DNA from: Aquificota bacterium
GTDB lineage: Bacteria; Aquificota; Aquificia; Aquificales; Aquificaceae
Direction of reading: 5' to 3'
DNA length: 19,144 nt
NCBI GenBank assembly: GCA_013153455.1
Contig: JAADEK010000015.1
Location: 1 to 19,144, forward strand
This document shows positions 13,103 through 19,144 of the stretch, one piece after another; the stretch's first letter is position 1, and every line of letters starts with the position of its first letter. The notes beneath the pieces were generated by a model, which saw only the letters and a list, made by a program, of their open reading frames with translations, did no database searches and was not told the origin of the DNA. The position numbers were made by a program, and so were the translations under genes.

Positions 13103-16100
13103 AGCTCGGGAGAAAGCTCTTCATCAGGTCTCTCGTAAACGTTGCGTCTGAGCCGATTTCATACTTTTGGAATATGAGGAACTTCGTCCACCACAACCCC
13201 CTCCACGAGCTTGAGCGTCTTTCCTTTGAGGAGGCGCTCAAGGAGGGGGAGCGTATTTTCGGGGGAAAGCGGTTTTTGTCCCGCGAGGGTTATCTGTCTC
13301 TCATGAGGAGGAACCTCATAGATGAGAAGCTCTTGAGGAAGGAGGTCGGGGAGTTTTTAAAGGGGAAAGACCTCCCGGTGGGTGAGGAGGAGGTTCTTGA
13401 GCTTTTGAAAGACCCGAATCTTAAGGTAAAGAGGAACGCCTACCTGATGGGTGAGGCGGACGATAGGCTCTCTTCTTACTTTTACGAGGTTTTTTACGAG
13501 AACCCCGAAGGGGTCCTTAAGAATCTTCTTAAGGATATAGGAAAGAGGTTCACGCTCGGGGATTTTGTTGGTATGTTCTTCGGGGATGACGTGAACGGTG
13601 TCGTTGAGGAGCTCGTGATAAAGGCTCTCATGGACTTCCTTGACGAGGGGCAGTCCGTTATAGGTATGCCGGGAAGGGAGAGGGGACTCTTTGCGTCTTG
13701 GAGGGAGCTCGCGAGGAGGAACTTGAAATACGTGATAAAGGGAGGGAGGGAGTTGGGCGCTCTCGTTGAGCGTTTCTCCGAGCCCGAGGAGGCTATAGAC
13801 GAAATCTTGAGGGAGCTTGAGCTTCCGGAGGAGCTGTGGGAGGGTTACATAACGCTTGAGCTGGCGCGCATAAAGGGTTTTGTCGGATACGTCCGTTGGC
13901 GCTCTCACAACAAGCATTACTACTTTCAGAGGATGTATCCCGCGGACGTTGTTGAGCTTCTCGCCCTTTTGCTCATCGTAAAGAGGGGAATCCTCGCCCA
14001 CAGGGAGCGCTCATACCCAGCCCGTCCTACGTTCGGCGGATTTTCGCGCTTCTTTGAGGAAAACCCGCTCGGTGCTTATCTGAGGTATGAGTATTTTACG
14101 GGGAGGGCACCGGGCAGGTTTGCGAGCCTTCTCCCTCACTACTTTGACAAGCCCGAGGAAATCATACACGATTACCTGTCTTTCAAGGCGGAGGTTCAGG
14201 CGAAAAACTTCGCCCTTTTCTTAAGGGATTGGTTGGGTGAAAAGGCGGGGGGTCTTTCGCGCGAGGACGCTCTCTCTCTTTACCGTTTTCTGAGGGAGCT
14301 TGAGGAGAGGGAGGGGATGATATGGCTCTCCGCGCTTGAGGGAACGCTTGAGAGGAGGCTTATTTCGGGCGTTCTGCGCGCCCGAAGGGAGGAGAAAAAG
14401 CCCAAAGCTCAGGCTCTCTTTTGTATAGACGTTCGCTCGGAGCGCTTCAGGAGGAACCTTGAGAAACTCGGGGATTACGAGACGCTCGGTATAGCGGGAT
14501 TTTTCGGTGTTCCGATGGCTTTCGTTGAGCTTCACAAGGGACACGAGGAGTTCCTTTGCCCTGTTTTGATAAAGCCAAAAAACGTAGTCCTTGAGGTTCC
14601 GAAAAAGGCGGATGAGTCCAAAAGTCTTACGCACGTCGTTGAGGAGATACTCCACGACCTGAAGCAAAACATCCTCACGCCGTATATAACGGTTGAGGCT
14701 ATCGGTTTTCTCTTCGGTTTTGACTTCATAGGGAAGACCTTTTTCCCGTATCCTTACTCACGCCTGAGGGAGAAGCTCCTCGCCCCGAGGGAGGAGGTTG
14801 ATTACATCGTTGACCGCCTGAGCAGGGAGGAGATAAACGAGATTGTTCTCTCTGTATACAGGAAAACCGTGAGGAAGGTTCTCAAGCACGAGCTCGGGAT
14901 TCGGGACGAGAGGATTACGGAAAAACTCCTTGACGAGGTCATTGAGATGTGTATGGACGAGCGCGGGGTTTCGGAGGAACTTGAGAAGCTCGGGATAAGC
15001 GCGGAGCGCCAGCGCGAGCTTGTTTCCCTCCTCCGAACGCGCTACAAGATAGACAGGGGCTACAGGAATATACTCTTTGAGCGCCTCAGCAGGGTGGGCT
15101 TTTCAAAGGAGGAGCAGGCTCTGCTCGTTGCAAAGAGCTTGCAGATGGTGGGCATAAAGCGGTTTGCTCCCCTCGTTTTCGTGGTCGGGCACGGGAGCAA
15201 GTCGGATAACAACCCCTACGAGTCCGCGCTTGATTGCGGTGCGTGCGGTGGGGCTTCGGGTCTTTACAACGCGATTGTTTTTTGTCGTATGGCTAACGAC
15301 CCGGAGGTGAGGAGGATAGCGCGGGAGCGCTTCGGTCTTGATATCCCGCAAGAGACCCACTTCGTTCCCGCGCTTCACAACACCACAACGGACAACGTTG
15401 AGTTTTACGACACCGACAGGATACCCGAGCGTCTGAGGGCGCTCTTTGAGGAGGTAAGGGAGGACTTCAGGAAGGCGGGTCTGCTTACCGCGGAGGAGCG
15501 CTACGGCGAGCTTTTCGGGGAAGAGAACGCGCAGGAAGAGCTGAGGAAGGTCTTTAAGGTCGTTGAGAACGCATACGATTGGTCTCAGGTTCGCCCGGAG
15601 TGGGGGCTTTCGGGGAACTGGGCTTTCGTGGTCGGGAGGAGGGAGCTTACGAAGCACTTGAACCTCGGGGGTAAGGTATTTTTGCACTCGTATGACTACC
15701 GTATTGACCCTAAGGGTTTCTTGCTTGAGAACATACTCTCGGGTCCTATGATAGTCGGGCAGTGGATAAATATGGAGCACTACTTCTCAACGACGGATAA
15801 CGAGGTATACGGGAGCGGGAGTAAGGTATACCACAACGTAGTGGGTAGGTTCGGGGTTGTGAGCGGGAACTTCAGCGACCTGAGAACGGGTCTTCCCTCC
15901 CAGACGGTTATGAGGAAGGGTGAGCCTTTCCACATACCCGTTCGGCTCATCGTCCTGATTGAGGTTCCCTTTGAGCTCGGGAGGAAGGTCGTTGAGCGCG
16001 TTTACGCGGTAAGGGAGCTAATCAGGAACGGGTGGGTTAACTTTATCATCTTTGACCCCGAAAGGGGTAAGTTTTACAAGGCGAAAAAGGACGGGTGGAA

Positions 16101-16131
16101 AGAGTTGGAGGTGAGAGATGAGGAAGCTTAA
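13099..16131 (+). CDS. dabA: DabA: cytoplasmic zinc-dependent CO2-hydrating subunit of the DAB complex (DUF2309)
   Basis: A beta-carbonic-anhydrase-like subunit thought to hydrate CO2 to bicarbonate only when coupled to DabB. Signature residues are intact: FCIDVRSERFRR at 441-452 with C442 (zinc), D444 and R446 (Asp-Arg dyad), followed by ETLGIAGFFGVP (461-472); and VVGHGSKSDNNPYESALDCG at 695-714 with H698 and C713 (zinc), then GACGG. The His-to-Cys spacing of 15 equals that of the characterised Halothiobacillus DabA. N-terminal MRNFVHHNPLHELE (26-39) is also family-typical. At 1010 residues it is long. A helical, charged stretch at about 550-690 separates the two halves of the active site and may be an insertion. 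No signal peptide or membrane helix. Start overlaps dabB (ATGA) behind a GGAGGT. Confidence 0.95.
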   Translation: MKLGRKLFIRSLVNVASEPISYFWNMRNFVHHNPLHELERLSFEEALKEGERIFGGKRFLSREGYLSLMRRNLIDEKLLRKEVGEFLKGKDLPVGEEEVLELLKDPNLKVKRNAYLMGEADDRLSSYFYEVFYENPEGVLKNLLKDIGKRFTLGDFVGMFFGDDVNGVVEELVIKALMDFLDEGQSVIGMPGRERGLFASWRELARRNLKYVIKGGRELGALVERFSEPEEAIDEILRELELPEELWEGYITLELARIKGFVGYVRWRSHNKHYYFQRMYPADVVELLALLLIVKRGILAHRERSYPARPTFGGFSRFFEENPLGAYLRYEYFTGRAPGRFASLLPHYFDKPEEIIHDYLSFKAEVQAKNFALFLRDWLGEKAGGLSREDALSLYRFLRELEEREGMIWLSALEGTLERRLISGVLRARREEKKPKAQALFCIDVRSERFRRNLEKLGDYETLGIAGFFGVPMAFVELHKGHEEFLCPVLIKPKNVVLEVPKKADESKSLTHVVEEILHDLKQNILTPYITVEAIGFLFGFDFIGKTFFPYPYSRLREKLLAPREEVDYIVDRLSREEINEIVLSVYRKTVRKVLKHELGIRDERITEKLLDEVIEMCMDERGVSEELEKLGISAERQRELVSLLRTRYKIDRGYRNILFERLSRVGFSKEEQALLVAKSLQMVGIKRFAPLVFVVGHGSKSDNNPYESALDCGACGGASGLYNAIVFCRMANDPEVRRIARERFGLDIPQETHFVPALHNTTTDNVEFYDTDRIPERLRALFEEVREDFRKAGLLTAEERYGELFGEENAQEELRKVFKVVENAYDWSQVRPEWGLSGNWAFVVGRRELTKHLNLGGKVFLHSYDYRIDPKGFLLENILSGPMIVGQWINMEHYFSTTDNEVYGSGSKVYHNVVGRFGVVSGNFSDLRTGLPSQTVMRKGEPFHIPVRLIVLIEVPFELGRKVVERVYAVRELIRNGWVNFIIFDPERGKFYKAKKDGWKELEVRDEEA
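16107..16114 (+). promoter_or_regulatory. Shine-Dalgarno deciding the start of the P-II-like gene
   Basis: GGAGGTGA inside the 3' end of dabA, just before the ATG at 16118. The alternative start at 16142 (MKKVEIIV, a more usual P-II opening) has no such site, so 16118 is preferred. Confidence 0.6.
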
Positions 16132-16447
16132 CCTTTACGAGATGAAGAAGGTTGAGATTATCGTGAGGGGTGAGGACATGGACTTTGTGATTGACCTCCT
16201 TGAGAGGGCTGGGGTGAGGGGCTACACGATTATACACAACCTTTCGGGAAAGGGCAGTCACGGTTTTCACGAGGGGCACCTCCTTTTTAACGAGGAGGAC
16301 GTTTTGGTGATGATAATATCCGTTATGCCCGAGGAACAGGTTGAGGCTGTCCTTGAGGGTCTTACACCGTTTTTCAACAAGCACTCGGGCGTTGCTTTCG
16401 TGTCCGACGTTCGCGTAAGCAGGCTTGAGAAGTTTAAGAAAGATTGA
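16118..16447 (+). CDS. P-II-like signalling protein of the dab operon
   Basis: 109 residues with a ferredoxin-like P-II pattern: MKKVEIIVRGEDMDFVIDLL (9-28, beta1-alpha1), GVRGYTIIHNLSGKGSHG at 32-49 (beta2 into the T-loop), DVLVMIISVMPEEQVEAVLE at 61-80 (beta3-alpha2) and a final strand near 92-100. Against classical GlnB/GlnK, the uridylylated Tyr and the usual nucleotide-binding Gly-Lys signatures are not recognisable, and the T-loop is a short Gly/His stretch (GKGSHGFHEG). This suggests a carbon-sensing P-II relative, like those known beside bicarbonate transporters and some dab genes. It overlaps the dabA 3' end by 14 bases behind a strong Shine-Dalgarno, so it is part of the dab operon and probably regulates the pump. 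Ligand unknown. Confidence 0.8.
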   Translation: MRKLNLYEMKKVEIIVRGEDMDFVIDLLERAGVRGYTIIHNLSGKGSHGFHEGHLLFNEEDVLVMIISVMPEEQVEAVLEGLTPFFNKHSGVAFVSDVRVSRLEKFKKD

Positions 16448-16452
16448 CGTGA

Positions 16453-16458
16453 TAAAAT
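16453..16458 (+). promoter_or_regulatory. Putative -10 element for ilvE
   Basis: TAAAAT within the octamer GATAAAAT (16451-16458), ending 8 bases before the chosen ilvE ATG at 16467. No Shine-Dalgarno; CTTTTTCC precedes the start. It suggests that ilvE can be transcribed from its own promoter behind the dab genes. Confidence 0.4.
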
Positions 16459-16466
16459 CTTTTTCC

Positions 16467-17384
16467 ATGGATTACGCTTTCTTTGAGGGAAGGATAGTTC
16501 CCGTAGAGGAAGCGAAGATAAGCATAATGACGAATTCCTTCCACTATGGAACCGCGGTCTTTGAGGGGATAAGGGCTTACTGGAACGAGGAGGAGGGGCA
16601 GTTGTATCTGCTCTTTGCTAAGGCTCACTACCAGAGGCTCATAGACAACGCGCGTTGTATATTTATGGAGATTCCCTACAGCGCGGATGAGCTCGTTGAG
16701 ATAACGAAAGAGCTTCTCGTTCGTTCACAAGTGAGGGAGGACGTCTACATAAGACCGATAGCTTACTTTAAGGACTTGAAGCTCACACCGAAGCTCACGG
16801 ATTACACCCCGGAGGTAGCCATATACCTTTACCGCTTCGGGAGATACCTTGATACGTCAAAGGGTATAAGGGCTAAGGTTTCATCTTGGAGGAGGAACGA
16901 CGACAACTCAATCCCGGCAAGGTGGAAGGTCGCGGGAGCTTACGTAAACAGCGCCCTCGCAAAGACGGAGGCGCTTATGGCTGGATACGACGAGGCTATA
17001 CTCCTGAACTCCGCGGGTTTCGTAGCGGAGGGCTCGGGTGAGAATATCTTCCTGATAAAGGGCGGGAAGGCTATCACCCCCTCCCCGGACCAACACATAC
17101 TTGAGGGTATAACGAGGAACGCGGTGATAACCCTCCTTAGGAAGGAGCTCGTCGTTGAGGTTGAGCAAAGGGCGGTGGCGAGAAGCGAGCTTTACACCGC
17201 GGACGAGGTTTTCCTGACTGGAACCGCTGCGGAGATTACGCCCGTCGTTGAGGTTGACGACAGGAAGATAGGGAACGGTGAGATAGGTGAGATAACGCGT
17301 CAGCTTCAAGAGGTATACTTCAGGGCGGTGAGGGGGAAGATTCAGAGATACAGGGGTTGGCTCACTCCCGTGTATGATAAGTGA
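16467..17384 (+). CDS. ilvE: Branched-chain amino acid aminotransferase (fold type IV, PLP)
   Basis: Transfers the amino group between glutamate and the oxo-acids of Leu, Ile and Val; cytosolic. I chose the ATG at 16467 (305 residues) over an upstream in-frame ATG at 16425 because that one lies inside the P-II-like gene and adds 14 residues before the family-typical opening DYAFFEGRIVPVEEAKI. Motifs: HYGTAVFEGIRAY at 26-38, RPIAY near 96-100, RWKVAGAYVNSALAK at 152-166 with the PLP-binding K154, GYDEAILLNSAGFVAEGSGENIFL at 173-196 with E188, LEGITRN at 212-218, and FLTGTAAEITPV at 249-260. No Shine-Dalgarno; a TAAAAT lies 8 bases upstream. The 3' end overlaps the peptidase gene by 11 bases. 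Confidence 0.95.
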   Translation: MDYAFFEGRIVPVEEAKISIMTNSFHYGTAVFEGIRAYWNEEEGQLYLLFAKAHYQRLIDNARCIFMEIPYSADELVEITKELLVRSQVREDVYIRPIAYFKDLKLTPKLTDYTPEVAIYLYRFGRYLDTSKGIRAKVSSWRRNDDNSIPARWKVAGAYVNSALAKTEALMAGYDEAILLNSAGFVAEGSGENIFLIKGGKAITPSPDQHILEGITRNAVITLLRKELVVEVEQRAVARSELYTADEVFLTGTAAEITPVVEVDDRKIGNGEIGEITRQLQEVYFRAVRGKIQRYRGWLTPVYDK

Positions 17385-18480
17385 GAGGATAAAGGAGATT
17401 CAAAGGATTTGTGAGGAGATTTGTTGGCAGGACCGCGTAAGCGGTTCTGAAGGAAACAAAAAGGTAAGGAATTTTATAAAGAAGTATTTAAAGGAAAGCG
17501 GTTTCAGACCGAGGAGCGAGAGCTTTGAGGTAAACAAGGCTATGCCCATATCCGCCACACTCAGGGCGGATGGGGTGTCTTACGAGGTAAAGCCCCTTAT
17601 AGGTAGTCTCTGGGGTGAGGTGTCGGGTGAGGTCGTTCTCCTGAGGGAGTTGGGGGGCGATGAGGAACTGAAGGGTAAGCTCGTCGCTATGCCCGTCGGG
17701 GGAACGAGGGAGTCGGAAAAGGCTAAGTTCCTCAGGGCTAAAAAGGCAAACGCGCTTATCGTGTATATGGACGAGCTGGACGTTTATTACTCGGGAACGC
17801 TCGGAGAGGTTCGTTTCTTCGGCGTAAGCGCTACGCGCGAGGTTGTGAAGGAGCTAAAGGGTAAGAAAGCCATACTGAACGTAAAGACCCGCCAAAGGAA
17901 GATAAGGGGTGAGAACGTTTTTGTTGAGTTCGGGAGGGGTCCTATAGTTTACTTGATTGCTCACTACGACACAAAGCCGGGGGTCTTGGGAGCTATAGAC
18001 AACGGGCTTTCTGTCGCTTTCTTGCTCGTTTTGGCGAGGGAGCTTTACGGGTTTGAGGAGCTTCCCTTCCGTATAAGGGTTCTCTTTACGGATTGCGAGG
18101 AGCTCGGTCTTGAGGGGAGCTATCACCACGTCCTCCACATAAGGAACGTCTTTTACGCCATAAACCTTGACTCAATAGGTTGGAAAAACCCTGCGGTGAT
18201 ATACAAGGACGGGGCTGGCTACAACGGGAAGCTCATAAACGAGAAGTTCTTCAGGCACCTTATAGATATGAGGGTTGATATACCTTTCGTTGAGAGTAAA
18301 ACGGGTATGTCGGACCACGTTCCTTTTAAGGAGAAGGGTGTTGAGACACTGTTTCTTTCGTCAAACCCTTTCACGTTCAGGCACACCGAGCTTGACGACG
18401 TTCACGCCATAGATTGGGAGGTGGTTAGGGTTTGGTATGAGACCGTTTCTTACTTTGTTAGACGCCTCCACAGGCTTTAA
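17374..18480 (+). CDS. M28-family zinc aminopeptidase-like protein, cytosolic
   Basis: 368 residues. The di-zinc M28 set is present: H197 and D199 in LIAHYDT, D209 in GAIDNG (bridging), E242/E243 in DCEELGLEGS (general base and zinc ligand), D266 in NLDSIG, SDHVPF at 313-318, and H337 in FRHTELDD. Between the N-terminal helix (1-50) and the catalytic C-terminal half (about 185-368) lies a beta-rich segment (about 70-175) in the position of the protease-associated insert of M28 enzymes. There is no signal peptide, unlike most secreted M28 aminopeptidases, so it probably trims peptides in the cytoplasm. The start lies within the ilvE 3' end, in a different frame and without a strong Shine-Dalgarno, implying coupled translation. 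rlmB follows after 11 bases. Substrate unknown. Confidence 0.88.
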   Translation: MISERIKEIQRICEEICWQDRVSGSEGNKKVRNFIKKYLKESGFRPRSESFEVNKAMPISATLRADGVSYEVKPLIGSLWGEVSGEVVLLRELGGDEELKGKLVAMPVGGTRESEKAKFLRAKKANALIVYMDELDVYYSGTLGEVRFFGVSATREVVKELKGKKAILNVKTRQRKIRGENVFVEFGRGPIVYLIAHYDTKPGVLGAIDNGLSVAFLLVLARELYGFEELPFRIRVLFTDCEELGLEGSYHHVLHIRNVFYAINLDSIGWKNPAVIYKDGAGYNGKLINEKFFRHLIDMRVDIPFVESKTGMSDHVPFKEKGVETLFLSSNPFTFRHTELDDVHAIDWEVVRVWYETVSYFVRRLHRL

Positions 18481-18491
18481 ACTTTAAACTG

Positions 18492-19144
18492 ATGGAGAAG
18501 ATGGTCATATGGGGAAGGAATCCCGTCGCGGAGGCTCTAAGGGCGGGAAGGTCTCTTGAGAAGATTCTAATCGCGCACGATACCTCCCCTCCCCGTCAGA
18601 TACTGAAGCTCGCAAAGGAAAGGGGCGTAAAGGTTCAGAGGGTTCCGAGGAAAAAGGTTGAGGAGCTTGCGGGGACGAAAAAGACGCAGGGAGTTGTCGC
18701 ACTTGTGAGTCCCGTTGATTACGTTTCTCCCGAGGAGTTGTTCCGGGAAGCTATACAAAAAAAGTCCTTCTTTTTGGTTCTTGACCACATAACGGACCCT
18801 CAAAACGTGGGAAATCTCCTGAGGACGTGTGAGGTTCTCGGGGGTGTCGGGGCGCTTTTGCCCAAAGACAGGAGCGCTCCCATAAACGAGACGGTCGTTA
18901 AGGCTTCAAGCGGTGCGGTGTTTTATCTGAAGCTTTCAAAGGTCGCGAGCCTCTCAAACGCCCTTCGCGAATTTAAGAAGATGGGCGGTTGGGTCTTTGC
19001 GGTTGAGAAGGGGGGGAGGGACATAAGGGAGGTTGAGATACCGCATCCGGTGGCTCTCGTTCTCGGTGCGGAGGACAAGGGGGTATCCCGTAGCGTCCTT
19101 GAGGTTTGCGATGAAGTCCTTACCATACCGATGAGGGGCAAGGT
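18492..19144 (+). CDS. rlmB: TrmH/RlmB-family rRNA 2'-O-methyltransferase, truncated by window end
   Basis: SPOUT-class methyltransferase; the RlmB type modifies a guanosine of 23S rRNA with S-adenosylmethionine. 217 codons are visible and the frame is open at the edge. An N-terminal substrate-binding domain (about 4-75, IWGRNPVAEALRAG...) precedes the trefoil-knot domain: LDHITDPQNVGNLLRTCEVLG (motif 1, conserved NxGxxxRxxxxxG pattern), LVLGAEDKGVSRSVLEVCDE (motif 2, LGxExxG) and IPMRGK at the edge, just before the expected N-x-S-x-A motif 3. Start at 18492 is preferred by analogy with short N-terminal extensions in the family. ATG at 18501 is an alternative with GGAG three bases before it. 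RlmB versus another TrmH paralogue cannot be settled without the end. Confidence 0.88.
   Translation, partial: MEKMVIWGRNPVAEALRAGRSLEKILIAHDTSPPRQILKLAKERGVKVQRVPRKKVEELAGTKKTQGVVALVSPVDYVSPEELFREAIQKKSFFLVLDHITDPQNVGNLLRTCEVLGGVGALLPKDRSAPINETVVKASSGAVFYLKLSKVASLSNALREFKKMGGWVFAVEKGGRDIREVEIPHPVALVLGAEDKGVSRSVLEVCDEVLTIPMRGK

Noticed and set aside
13357..15780. Long minus-strand ORFs of 140-225 codons antisense to dabA
   Set aside because: They lie wholly inside dabA, show low-complexity translations without any recognisable motif, have no Shine-Dalgarno, and arise from the strong codon bias (GAG, CTC, AGG) of the true gene.
16425..16466. Upstream in-frame ATG extending ilvE by 14 residues
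   Set aside because: It lies inside the P-II-like gene, has no Shine-Dalgarno, and the family-typical N-terminus begins at the ATG at 16467.
1..19144. CRISPR arrays, tRNA or rRNA genes, insertion sequences, attachment sites
   Set aside because: No regularly spaced repeats, cloverleaf-like sequence, transposase-like protein or flanking terminal repeats were seen on either strand; nearly all bases are in recognisable genes.

Overview
The window looks like a chromosomal segment from a thermophilic, autotrophic bacterium of the Aquificales (Aquificaceae-like). This is inferred, not searched: the gene content is compact, proteins are rich in Lys/Glu/Arg with heavy AGG/GAG use, neighbouring genes overlap or abut almost everywhere (at least four ATGA stop/start overlaps), strands switch frequently with house-keeping genes of unrelated function side by side, and there is an inorganic-carbon uptake operon. 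Everything recognisable is core metabolism or envelope function. I see no insertion sequence, prophage, CRISPR array, tRNA or rRNA.

Layout. (1) 1-1251, plus: 3' end of nuoN (complex I) then ispD (MEP isoprenoid pathway). (2) 1248-2251, minus: mobB (molybdenum cofactor) translationally coupled to an unrecognised protein with 16 cysteines and zinc-ribbon-like CxxC pairs. (3) 2310-2990, plus: rhomboid protease, convergent with (4) argS on minus, 2992-4740. (5) 4791-6785, plus: rpmB-aroC-tsaB (ribosome, shikimate pathway, tRNA t6A). (6) 6769-7185, minus: a lone PIN-domain protein. (7) 7217-9044, plus: polyprenyl-phosphate glycosyltransferase and folD. (8) 9017-10623, minus: two consecutive SPOR-domain proteins, one membrane-anchored and one a TPR lipoprotein. 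(9) 10724-16447, plus: dabB-dabA-P-II-like gene, a DAB-type energy-coupled CO2-hydrating/bicarbonate-accumulating system. (10) 16467-19144, plus: ilvE, an M28 aminopeptidase-like protein, and the 5' part of an rlmB/trmH-family rRNA methyltransferase, with no visible terminator separating them from the dab genes.

The centre of interest is the dab locus. DabA keeps the zinc/catalytic signature (C442, D444, R446, H698, C713) but is long. DabB is a NuoL-like membrane protein carrying roughly 250 extra residues of membrane-embedded C-terminus and a His where complex I antiporter subunits have their key TM5 Glu. A divergent P-II-like protein is tightly coupled behind DabA and is the natural candidate regulator. 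If the host fixes carbon by the reverse TCA cycle, as Aquificales do, this pump would supply bicarbonate to carboxylases without any carboxysome.

A second theme is transcription start architecture. Genes with a good Shine-Dalgarno (rpmB, dabB, the SPOR gene) have a TATAAT/TAAAAT-like hexamer 20-31 bases before the start. Several genes without any Shine-Dalgarno (mobB, rhomboid, argS, glycosyltransferase, ilvE) have the same hexamer only 6-12 bases before the ATG, as expected of leaderless mRNAs. No stretch longer than about 100 bases is free of genes.
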